Source: an uncultured Bacteroides sp.
GTDB taxonomy: Bacteria; Bacteroidota; Bacteroidia; Bacteroidales; Bacteroidaceae
DNA length: 64,000 bases
Reading direction: 5' to 3'
Assembly: GCF_958445495.1 (NCBI RefSeq)
Contig: NZ_CAUCSQ010000002.1
Coordinates: 62,001 to 126,000, forward strand
This document shows, in pieces, positions 36,029 through 43,111 of this stretch. Numbering within the stretch: the stretch's first letter is position 1; each line of letters opens with the position of its first letter. Below the pieces are notes generated by a model. That model saw only the letters and a program-made list of their open reading frames with translations. It did not search any database and had not been told where the DNA came from. A program made the position numbers and the translations under genes.

Positions 36029-37042
36029 CTATTTTTCGGTAGCGGTAATATTTTCTTCTTCTTTTTCCCAATCTGTATTCTCAGTCGAGGTCCCTGTATC
36101 GGGAGAAGTGGATTCGGAATCTATTTCTTCTTCTTCCGTAGTCCAGTTGTTAATCTGTGTTCCCTCTTTCGTAATAGTAAATACATAATTGTTCTCCTCT
36201 GCGGACAAATTGGCTTTGATTGTATAATTATAAGAAACTCCCATATCCAGTTTCGTCAACTTAGGAAACTGTACTTCATACAAACGTCCTTCCATCCGCG
36301 CCTGAATACTCACACCGGCATCTACCGTTTGGGGCAACAGGATAGCTTCCATCGTATAATCTTCCGTTTCCCCTACATTTCCCCAATAAATATCCGTAAC
36401 CGTTGCATCTTCATTAACGGCCGGAACTCCTGTAGCCGTATCGAATGTACCTTCCAGTTTCAAACCGATAAGATAACAGTCGATATCCGAAAGCGATACT
36501 CCCTCACCCGCTTCAAATTTTACTTTTATACGGCTCATTCGGTGATTAAAAGCCAATTGCACATTCGGTTGAGCTGCACTGGCTTTCGCCGTAGCATAAA
36601 GGAAATCCAGATATTTCCGTTTTTCTACCGTCGCTTGATTTTCACTGTCGGTAAGCACATCCACAATTCCCGACGTGACTCCGGATGTTCCCATAAACGG
36701 ACAATAGGCACTTACGTCATACTCTTGCGTACCCAATACCCATATTTCTTCCGCTACACCTCCTTCGGCTGCAAACATGTTATTCGCATTGCCTGTGTAT
36801 TTGTAGTGAATGTTTTGCTGGGTATCACCACAGGAAATTCCAATGGAATCACCTATTTCCCATTCGGTATCGGTGGTTCTGGTCGAAGTTAGAGGACTTC
36901 CTGTTTGGTTATTGATTACTGCACTGAAAGAGACCTTTACTCCTGTCTCTCCTGCAAACTTGACGTCAGAATCTTTGACATCAGTGCTGCACCCCATAAA
37001 AAATAACAGGGCAAAAGCGGTCATTACATAGTTTTTTTTCAT
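36029..37042 (-). CDS. Fimbrillin-family (Mfa-like) lipoprotein, first gene of the SusC/D operon
   Basis: 337 residues. Lipobox FMGC (Cys18), then STDVKDSD. Mature N terminus fits the Mfa-like pattern: VKVSFSAVINNQTGSPLTSTRTTDTEWEIGD (family R-T followed by W-x-x-GD), YDVSAYCPF, and FNHRMSRIKVKFEAG near residue 165. The C-terminal 45 residues are rich in Glu, Thr and Ser (WTTEEEEIDSES onward) and look disordered, unusual for a fimbrial subunit that must polymerise. No SusC-linked role is proven. The gene starts 148 bases from the left inverted-repeat arm and has no convincing promoter in that gap, so its expression appears to depend on the promoter inside the invertible segment. Confidence 0.78.
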   Translation of the reverse strand: MKKNYVMTAFALLFFMGCSTDVKDSDVKFAGETGVKVSFSAVINNQTGSPLTSTRTTDTEWEIGDSIGISCGDTQQNIHYKYTGNANNMFAAEGGVAEEIWVLGTQEYDVSAYCPFMGTSGVTSGIVDVLTDSENQATVEKRKYLDFLYATAKASAAQPNVQLAFNHRMSRIKVKFEAGEGVSLSDIDCYLIGLKLEGTFDTATGVPAVNEDATVTDIYWGNVGETEDYTMEAILLPQTVDAGVSIQARMEGRLYEVQFPKLTKLDMGVSYNYTIKANLSAEENNYVFTITKEGTQINNWTTEEEEIDSESTSPDTGTSTENTDWEKEEENITATEK

Positions 37043-37189
37043 ACCATACTTCTTAAAGTTTTTATAAATAGTATTGCTGATTCAAGTTTTCCGAATTGAT
37101 AAAATGAAGAGTTTGCGGCGATAGCTCTTAATTGCCACCGTTCAAAGACTAGCAGTTTTTCACAGTTCATCATACATCCTATATTATAT

Positions 37190-37219
37190 AGTTAAACAAA
37201 AGTTAGATTCTCTTTTCAA
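37190..37219 (+). repeat. Left arm of 30-bp perfect inverted repeat (predicted inversion site)
   Basis: Begins AGTTAAACAAAAG and ends TCTCTTTTCAA. It is the exact reverse complement of 38763-38792 over all 30 bases, with pairing lost at both ends. Its inner end forms a small palindrome with the neighbouring bases (TCTCTT-TTC-AAGAGA, 37209-37223), as expected at a tyrosine-recombinase core. Confidence 0.92.
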
Positions 37220-37223
37220 GAGA

Positions 37224-37252
37224 ACTTTTTCACATTTAACTTGTGAAAAAGT
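37224..37252. repeat. 11-bp hairpin between left inversion site and promoter
   Basis: ACTTTTTCACA (37224-37234) and TGTGAAAAAGT (37242-37252), perfect, 7-base loop. It falls at the very start of the predicted leftward transcript, so it may be a 5' mRNA hairpin, or an accessory binding site for the recombinase. Confidence 0.6.
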
Positions 37253-37256
37253 GTTG

Positions 37257-37287
37257 CAAACATAACGAGTAAATTAAAATATAGCAA
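37257..37287 (-). promoter_or_regulatory. Invertible promoter reading into the fimbrillin-SusC/D-PL11 operon
   Basis: On the minus strand: TTG at 37287-37285, a 20-base spacer, then TATGTTTG at 37264-37257. Both elements and spacing match the Bacteroides consensus. It lies inside the repeat-bounded segment and points left, out across the left arm, toward the ATG at 37042; the predicted leader is about 210 bases. Confidence 0.78.
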
Positions 37288-37434
37288 TGCAGAATTGTAC
37301 AAATGCATGTAAAATACCGTCTTTTGCACAATATTCCATGTTGTAGCCCTAGTTTTTAACAAACTACTAATGAATATAATTTCTATGTTTCCATTTTATT
37401 GTATTGACAGGAGTAATTTATAAATCTAAAAAAT

Positions 37435-38613
37435 ATGGCGAGTTTTTCAATAGTGATTGTTCCGACAAAAAAATTAGCAAATGGCAGGCATCGGATAAGG
37501 ATAGCAGTAGCACATCATTCAGAAACCAGATATATACTTACACAGTTCACTCTGGACTCCGTTAGCCAATTGAGAAACGGCAGGGTAATCAGGCATGAAA
37601 ATGCTGCAAATATTAACGCTTCTCTCCGGAAATTAATAAACGAGTATGAAGAAATAGTCGCATCTATCAGTTATTTGTCGGTAATTTCATGTACGGAACT
37701 GATACATATTATCAGTTATGAACAGAAGAAAAAAGGAATTACTTTTCTAGCCGTAGCAAAAGAATATATGGAATTTATGAAAGGAAAAGAACGAGAGAAA
37801 TCTTATAAACTTTATAAAATTGCTTCTGAAAGATTGGTTAAATATATGAAAGGGGATTTTCCTTTAATCCAATTAACTCCTCTCCATATACAGAAGTTTG
37901 CAGAGGCACTTTGCAAGGAAGAGTTAACAAACACGACTGTCAGGATATATTTGACTTTGATAAAAGTGATACTGAACTATGCCGGTAAAGTGAATTATAT
38001 CTCATATTCCATTCATCCTTTTGTTCTTTTTAAGATGCCTGTAAGTAATATAAGGGAACTTGATTTGTCAATAGAAGAATTAAAACGGATACGGGATGTC
38101 CGCCTTTTTAAACCTTCTCTTTCCATAGTCAGAGATATTTTTATGCTTACTTATTATCTGGGAGGGATAAACCTGAAAGATTTGTTAGCGTATAATTTTA
38201 AGAATAAGGAATATATGCGTTATGTACGTCATAAAACACGTATCAGCAGAAAAGGAAACAATGAAATCGTGTTTACTTTACAGCCTGAAGCAAAAGATAT
38301 TATAAATAGATATTTAACAGGAGAAGGTTATCTGAAATTTGGGAAGTATTCTTCTTATGAACAGATATACAGTTTGATATTCAGGCACATAAATAAGATT
38401 ACAAAACTTTCGGGCATAAATAAAAAGGTCACTTATTATTCCGCCCGGAAAACATTTGCGCAACATGGATACAACTTGGGAATTCAAATCGAAAAGATAG
38501 AATATTGTATAGGACATAGTATGAAAAACAATCGTCCTATCTTCAATTATATTAAAATCATGCAAGAGCATGCCGACAAAGTATTCAGGGAAATATTAAA
38601 CCAGCTATTATAA
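37435..38613 (+). CDS. Tyrosine site-specific recombinase (predicted invertase)
   Basis: 392 residues. N-terminal arm-type DNA-binding region (residues 1-95, with VPTKKLANGRHRIRIAVAHH), a helical SAM-like core-binding domain (about 103-195), and a catalytic domain (about 210-390). Catalytic residues visible: Lys267 of the beta-hairpin, Arg338 (YSARKT; Tyr335 replaces the usual His of HxxR), His361 in IGHS, and nucleophile Tyr372 in FNYIK. The first catalytic Arg is absent: the position that reads RG in many relatives is YLGGINLKDLL here (Gly243-Gly244). Loss of Arg I is known in the IntDOT group, so activity is still plausible. The gene is visibly A+T-richer than its neighbours, suggesting separate origin. 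Confidence 0.92.
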   Translation: MASFSIVIVPTKKLANGRHRIRIAVAHHSETRYILTQFTLDSVSQLRNGRVIRHENAANINASLRKLINEYEEIVASISYLSVISCTELIHIISYEQKKKGITFLAVAKEYMEFMKGKEREKSYKLYKIASERLVKYMKGDFPLIQLTPLHIQKFAEALCKEELTNTTVRIYLTLIKVILNYAGKVNYISYSIHPFVLFKMPVSNIRELDLSIEELKRIRDVRLFKPSLSIVRDIFMLTYYLGGINLKDLLAYNFKNKEYMRYVRHKTRISRKGNNEIVFTLQPEAKDIINRYLTGEGYLKFGKYSSYEQIYSLIFRHINKITKLSGINKKVTYYSARKTFAQHGYNLGIQIEKIEYCIGHSMKNNRPIFNYIKIMQEHADKVFREILNQLL

Positions 38614-38669
38614 AATACGGGGTTTTATATATTAATCTGACAAAATATTGAATTCGTATCTGTCGGTAG

Positions 38670-38705
38670 GCAGCCATTGAAAAATACTCGATGGCTGCTT
38701 TATTA
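38670..38705 (+). terminator. Terminator of the recombinase gene
   Basis: GCAGCCAT (38670-38677) and ATGGCTGC (38691-38698), then TTTATTATT. It lies inside the invertible segment, 57 bases after the stop codon. Confidence 0.7.
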
Positions 38706-38762
38706 TTGTCTGAAAATAAACAGCTTCCTTTTATAAATTGCTGAGATTCAAAAAATCATTTT

Positions 38763-38792
38763 GAAAAGAGAATCTAACTTTTGTTTAACTGA
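38763..38792 (-). repeat. Right arm of 30-bp perfect inverted repeat (predicted inversion site)
   Basis: Begins TTGAAAAGAGA and ends TTTTGTTTAACT; exact reverse complement of 37190-37219. It lies 149 bases after the recombinase stop. Confidence 0.92.
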
Positions 38793-39103
38793 ATTACAAA
38801 AACAACACTCCTTAAAAAAGGAATATATAAACAGCCATAGAAAGCGTAAATTCCCATCAACATAGAAGAGCAGCACATAAAGCCCGGCATTTGCAAACAG
38901 CAAAACCGCTCTTTGTCACGATTTAAAGAATTAATTGATACAATCGGCGCATTTTCTCCATCATATCTGTCATTCAGAACACCGACCTCCCCCAAAAACA
39001 TACTTTTTATTTATTCCCGTTCTTTCATCTCCACAGGCAATCCGGAAAAGAAAACCTCCCCTAAACACCCCTTTATTCGTCCCTCACCGACCAATAAAGC
39101 ATC

Positions 39104-39136
39104 CCCCGGTGAGGAACGAGACGTTCCTCACCGGGG
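39104..39136. repeat. Perfect 15-bp GC-rich palindrome
   Basis: CCCCGGTGAGGAACG (39104-39118) and its exact reverse complement (39122-39136) around a 3-base loop. Far more G+C-rich than the surrounding sequence. Could end minus-strand transcription from the GH28 gene (260 bases upstream in that direction) or be a small dispersed palindromic element. Confidence 0.6.
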
Positions 39137-39392
39137 AACACCCCGTCGGTTTAAAACAAACACAAACTCTTCCGTTAAAGAAAACGAATATTTCCTCCCG
39201 TTTTATGCGGGATATGAGGTAATTTCTGCATAAAATTGCATTTATTTATGCAATAATCCCTCCAATCCATCCGTTTTAAAATTTATTTTCCTCAACAGAA
39301 TCTTAAAAACAGAACATCGGGCTCCAAATAAACAGCCCTTTCGGATGCCCGCCTATGTTGTCAGTATCTTATAATTTTCCGTACAACCAATA

Positions 39393-40790
39393 TTACAGTG
39401 AACCGCCGATGGGTCCCGCCGATTCATAAGTCACATTCTTTTCCACCACATTATCCACATGGCTCACCTTCTTCACGAATTTCTTCACTTCCCCCACTCT
39501 CACATTCTCGATAGCCACATTCCCAACAGGCAATTTCGCGTTCCCCTTCAACTCGTAAATGGCATCCGCCGACTCACAAGTCACTTTATCCATATAAATG
39601 CCGTCAATGCGGGTAATCCGTTCCTCATAAGTAGGAACCAGGTCTTTCCATTGATACAAAACCTCGGTGTCTATCTCAAGTACCCGTTGGGCAGTGCCCG
39701 CCTGTACATTTTCCATGTAAACGTTTTCTATGAATCCGCCCCTGCGATGGTTGGTCTTCACAAAGAAAAGACGCATTACCGAATTAGGAGCCGTGCAATC
39801 ATGCATGTAAATGTTCCGTACACCGCCGGATATCTCGCTTCCGATGCCAAGTAAAGTGTGCCCTTTCAGAATCCGGCAACGACGGATAACAATATTCTCG
39901 CAAGGAGTATTCAACCGCCAGGCATCCCGGTTACGTCCGGCCTTGATAACCACTGCATCATCCCCCTGGTCGAAAGAACAGTCTTCCACCAGAAAGTTAC
40001 GGCTCATTTCAAAGTCGATGCCATCGTTATTATGCCCGTGCGCTTTCACATCCAGATTGCGCACCACTCCCCCGTCGCACATATAAAGGTGAATGGTCCA
40101 GAACGGACTTTCCCGAATCTTAAAACCGTCCAACAGCACATTCTCGCAACGATTGAAATGAATCAAATGCGGACGAAGATGATTCTCCCCCGCCGCCATC
40201 TGACGTTCGATAACCGGAACATCGGTCGAAGCCTTCGTATATAACTCCTTCAACGCTTCCAAATGAGGCCGGGGACGTTTGAACCAAACCTTCCAGGTGT
40301 CCATTTTCGGTTGGAGAGTTCCCTTGCCCGTAATCGCCACATTCCTGCATTCAAAAGCATAAAGCAAAGGAGAATAGTTATAACATTCCAAGCCTTCCCA
40401 GGAAGTCATCACCGCCGGAAGATAATCGGAAGGATTATCCGTGAAACTCAACACCGCATTCTCTTCCAGACAAAGGTTTACATTACTCTTGAAATGGATA
40501 GGGCCGGTCAGCCACGTACCCGCCGGAACGACCACACGTCCGCCTCCCGCCTGATTACACGCTTCGATAGCGGCGGCGATAGCTTTTGTATTATCCGCCT
40601 CACCTCCCGGTTTCGCGCCGTAATCCGTTATCGGGAAATCTTTGTCGGGATAAACAAAGATTTTAACAGGCTGCATGGGAAAAGGAGCTTTTACCTCCAC
40701 CGTTTTATAATCTTCGCCGGCGGAAGCCAAAGAAGCTGTCAACAGGCAAAAGCAAACGCCTGCCGTATATTTCAAGAAATCTGTCCTCAT
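39393..40790 (-). CDS. GH28 family glycoside hydrolase (polygalacturonase-like), secreted
   Basis: 465 residues with a cleavable signal peptide (LLTASLASA|G, about residue 25). Beta-helix start ITDYGAKPGGEADNTKAIAAAI, then the catalytic region: HNNDGIDFEMS, QGDDAVVIKAGRNRD, KGHTLLGIGSEISGG (the GHG motif is GHT here) and RLFFVKTNHRRGG (the usual RIK replaced by VKT). The key aspartates are present. Changes in the subsite motifs suggest exo-action on a substituted or short substrate, such as galacturonate at the end of RG-I oligosaccharides. Own promoter box at 40833-40826. Confidence 0.91.
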   Translation of the reverse strand: MRTDFLKYTAGVCFCLLTASLASAGEDYKTVEVKAPFPMQPVKIFVYPDKDFPITDYGAKPGGEADNTKAIAAAIEACNQAGGGRVVVPAGTWLTGPIHFKSNVNLCLEENAVLSFTDNPSDYLPAVMTSWEGLECYNYSPLLYAFECRNVAITGKGTLQPKMDTWKVWFKRPRPHLEALKELYTKASTDVPVIERQMAAGENHLRPHLIHFNRCENVLLDGFKIRESPFWTIHLYMCDGGVVRNLDVKAHGHNNDGIDFEMSRNFLVEDCSFDQGDDAVVIKAGRNRDAWRLNTPCENIVIRRCRILKGHTLLGIGSEISGGVRNIYMHDCTAPNSVMRLFFVKTNHRRGGFIENVYMENVQAGTAQRVLEIDTEVLYQWKDLVPTYEERITRIDGIYMDKVTCESADAIYELKGNAKLPVGNVAIENVRVGEVKKFVKKVSHVDNVVEKNVTYESAGPIGGSL

Positions 40791-40825
40791 CGTAATAATT
40801 CCATTTTAAAATCATTCAAGTCCTG

Positions 40826-40833
40826 CAAAGATA
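40826..40833 (-). promoter_or_regulatory. Promoter -7 box of the GH28 gene
   Basis: TATCTTTG on the minus strand, exact -7 consensus, 35 bases before the ATG at 40790; it lies in the short gap after the GH42 gene, so this GH28 can be transcribed alone. Confidence 0.6.
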
Positions 40834-40844
40834 CACATATTCCT

Positions 40845-42998
40845 TCATTGCCGTATTGAAAAGACCAATACCCCTGCCGTAGGAATCTCCTCAGTGCCTA
40901 TCAGTGCCTTGCTCCCTTCCGGTAAACTGAACGTATAAGGACGGTCCGAATAATTCAGGACAATTCCCAAACCGTTCCGGTACTCCATTGTTACCCCGTA
41001 CGGCAAATCCATCACCGGAATGTCCAGTTGTGCATACAGCTTTTTCAATATATCTCTTTCCAACGCTCCGTCACGGCTGTCCACTCCGACATAAGTAACC
41101 GTCCCCTTTCCCAGTTTACGGAAAGTGACCGCCGGACTCCCTTCATAGAATTCATTCCTGTAAGTCGCCCAAACCTGCGCGTCCGCCGGAGGATTCAATA
41201 TCTCTCCCCATGTATTCCAAGCATATTCTTTTCCGCCCATCGCAACAGTGCCGGGGTCTTCGGGAAGGAGCAAATCATAAAAATCCATTTCATTTCCGGT
41301 CAAAGGAGTGAGCATGGAACCGAAAGGAGCTTCAGGAAAACGGCCGTAGCGGTCTTTTTGTGCCGTACGACAGGTCAGGACAAGATTCCCGCCATTCTTC
41401 ACATACGCAATCCATTTATCCACCAGCTCCCTGTCAGCCAGTTGATAAGCCGGTGCTATGACTACCGGATAACCGGATAAATCTTTCGTTTCCGATATAA
41501 AATCGACAGGGGCGCCGAACGACTTCAAAGTACGGTAGTATTTCTCGATATGTGCGAAGGTATCCCATGTGCGGTTTTGCTTCTGCCGCTCGATGCTCCA
41601 GGAATTTTCATGATTGAAAAGAACCGCAGTACGACGGGCAAGATAACCGGCAGGCTTCGTTTCACGGGAAGAAGCATGTTTGCGAAGCTCGCGAATCTCC
41701 CTCATGAATGTCTCATATTCCCTTCCGCCGGAAGTGACAGTCACCCCGTCCGTCCCGACAATCCCGTAATGGTATTGTTCCGTGCCGTAGAGAGGCTGGC
41801 GGTAACGATACGTACAGATAAAATCACTCCCGCCGGCAAACACGCTCCACATCCACAGACGAACCGCACCCGGAAGAGGCTGAGGATTGATACCGCCCCA
41901 ATTCACCTGTCCCGGCTGCAATTCCATCACGCCGTAAGTCCCCTGGACCGGACGGAAAAAATCATTCGCCCAGGCTATCCGCAACGGATTTCCCACCCGG
42001 TATCCCCGGCGTCCGATTCCCTCATTATCGCCATATACCATATAACGGGTGTAACTCTGGAAATCCAGTGCGGGACTGCCACCTATATGGCCTTCATCAT
42101 AATTCGGTATGTAATTCGTAGTCACCCACTGGTTCTTCGCATACTTCTTAATCAACAGGCATTGCTCATTCAGGAACTCATTGGTCTGCGCCGCGGCAAA
42201 ACGGCGGTAATCCAGAATCTGATGATGGTTCATGAACATCTGCGCCCGCTTGGGAAGGGTTATTTCGTCGAAAGACGAATACACTTCACTCCAGAAAGCG
42301 GTTCCCCACGCATCGTTCAAAAGCCGGATGTCATTGTCATATTCGGCACGAAGATAATCACGGAAAGCAAGTTCCGCTTTCGGGTTGTAATCAAACTGCA
42401 CGGCAGGTTCGTTATCGAGTTGCCATCCGATAATACGGGAGTCATTGCCATAATGCCGCGCCAGTTTCTCAATCATCTTATAAGACAGTTCCCGATACAG
42501 AGGAGAAGCGAACGAGGCATGTTGCCGGGCCCCGTGGTCGAGTATCGTTCCATCCTCATTCTTCAACAGTATTTCAGGATATTTCCGGCTCATCCATACG
42601 GGAGGGGTGGCGGTAGACGTACACATGATAACTTTCAAGTCATACTTGGCAGCTAAAGCCACAGCCCTGTCCAGCCAGGCAAAATCATAACGTCCCTCTT
42701 CCGGCTCTAGTTGCGCCCAGGCAAACTCGGCAAAATGGGTAAACTCGAATCCCAGTTCCCGCATCTTCTTGAAATCGCGTTCCCACTGGCTCTCGTCCCA
42801 ATGTTCGGGATAATAATAAACCCCGGTCAAAGTCAGGTCTTTATCCTCAAACCAGGGAGAAGTTTCCATTACAGTTTTTTGCGCCTGTTCTCGCCGGGCT
42901 CCGGCTGCCGGTTCCTCCGCAGCCTGCACTCCGGCAGAAACCGCCAACAGGCCGGCACAGAAAGTCGCCAGAATCTTGTTTTTTACCATATACTTCAT
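40845..42998 (-). CDS. GH42 beta-galactosidase, secreted
   Basis: 717 residues with a signal peptide (cut near GVQAA|E, residue 27); the ATG nine bases downstream (42989) is an equally possible start. TIM barrel with acid/base Glu197 in WQLDNEPAVQF and nucleophile Glu359 in GVMELQPGQVNW, the GH42 spacing; the trimerisation-type domain and a C-terminal beta domain follow. The early GVYYYPEHWDESQWERD is a strong family marker. It would remove beta-galactose from RG-I side chains or galactan oligosaccharides in the periplasm. It follows the GH43 gene (113-base gap, same strand) and may share its transcript. Confidence 0.95.
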   Translation of the reverse strand: MKYMVKNKILATFCAGLLAVSAGVQAAEEPAAGARREQAQKTVMETSPWFEDKDLTLTGVYYYPEHWDESQWERDFKKMRELGFEFTHFAEFAWAQLEPEEGRYDFAWLDRAVALAAKYDLKVIMCTSTATPPVWMSRKYPEILLKNEDGTILDHGARQHASFASPLYRELSYKMIEKLARHYGNDSRIIGWQLDNEPAVQFDYNPKAELAFRDYLRAEYDNDIRLLNDAWGTAFWSEVYSSFDEITLPKRAQMFMNHHQILDYRRFAAAQTNEFLNEQCLLIKKYAKNQWVTTNYIPNYDEGHIGGSPALDFQSYTRYMVYGDNEGIGRRGYRVGNPLRIAWANDFFRPVQGTYGVMELQPGQVNWGGINPQPLPGAVRLWMWSVFAGGSDFICTYRYRQPLYGTEQYHYGIVGTDGVTVTSGGREYETFMREIRELRKHASSRETKPAGYLARRTAVLFNHENSWSIERQKQNRTWDTFAHIEKYYRTLKSFGAPVDFISETKDLSGYPVVIAPAYQLADRELVDKWIAYVKNGGNLVLTCRTAQKDRYGRFPEAPFGSMLTPLTGNEMDFYDLLLPEDPGTVAMGGKEYAWNTWGEILNPPADAQVWATYRNEFYEGSPAVTFRKLGKGTVTYVGVDSRDGALERDILKKLYAQLDIPVMDLPYGVTMEYRNGLGIVLNYSDRPYTFSLPEGSKALIGTEEIPTAGVLVFSIRQ

Positions 42999-43111
42999 AA
43001 ATTCGATTGATTATCAATATTATAAGACACTATTCATAGATTTTCCATTCCCATAAACCGGCATCTCCCCTGCAGACATGAGGACAAGATAACAAACCCC
43101 GCCTTCCCTTC

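Larger units (their letters stand above)
37043..37434. other. Control region between fimbrillin operon and recombinase, with left inversion site
   Basis: 392 bases. From left to right: a 147-base leader of the fimbrillin gene without a clear promoter, the left 30-bp repeat arm (37190-37219), an 11-bp hairpin (37224-37252), the leftward promoter (37257-37287), and an A+T-rich stretch leading to the recombinase ATG. A weak rightward -7 box TATGTTTC at 37384-37391 could serve the recombinase. Confidence 0.7.
37190..38792. mobile_element. Predicted 1.6-kb invertible DNA segment with its own recombinase
   Basis: A 1603-bp unit bounded by a perfect 30-bp inverted repeat, containing a tyrosine recombinase gene, its terminator and an outward-facing promoter. 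No transposase and no target-site duplication is evident, so inversion in place is more likely than transposition. Site-specific inversion by tyrosine recombinases controlling surface genes is an established theme in Bacteroides; that this particular segment inverts is inference. Confidence 0.78.
38614..39392. other. 779-base region right of the recombinase, with right inversion site
   Basis: Contains the recombinase terminator (38670-38705), the right repeat arm (38763-38792) and a perfect 15-bp palindrome (39104-39136). Short frames on both strands (up to about 106 codons at 38913-39233) have no start context, no family match and Pro/Lys/Thr-rich composition, and are rejected. Nothing that a promoter flipped to face right would obviously express. 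Confidence 0.6.

Noticed and set aside
34344..37042. The two Mfa-like genes as a fimbrial operon
   Set aside because: No usher-like, anchor or assembly genes; the pair is contiguous with SusC/D on one strand and one terminator.
37190..38792. Interpretation of the recombinase segment as an insertion sequence or integrated conjugative element
   Set aside because: No transposase, no target duplication, no mobilisation genes, and the 30-bp arms enclose just the recombinase and a promoter; an inversion cassette fits better.
38913..39233. 106-codon plus-strand frame right of the invertible segment, as a possible alternate-state gene
   Set aside because: Overlaps the GC-rich palindrome and has no signal, motif or start context, so there is no case for a gene expressed in the inverted state.
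41550..42656. 368-codon open frame on the plus strand
   Set aside because: Antisense shadow of the GH42 gene, which has both catalytic glutamates in place.
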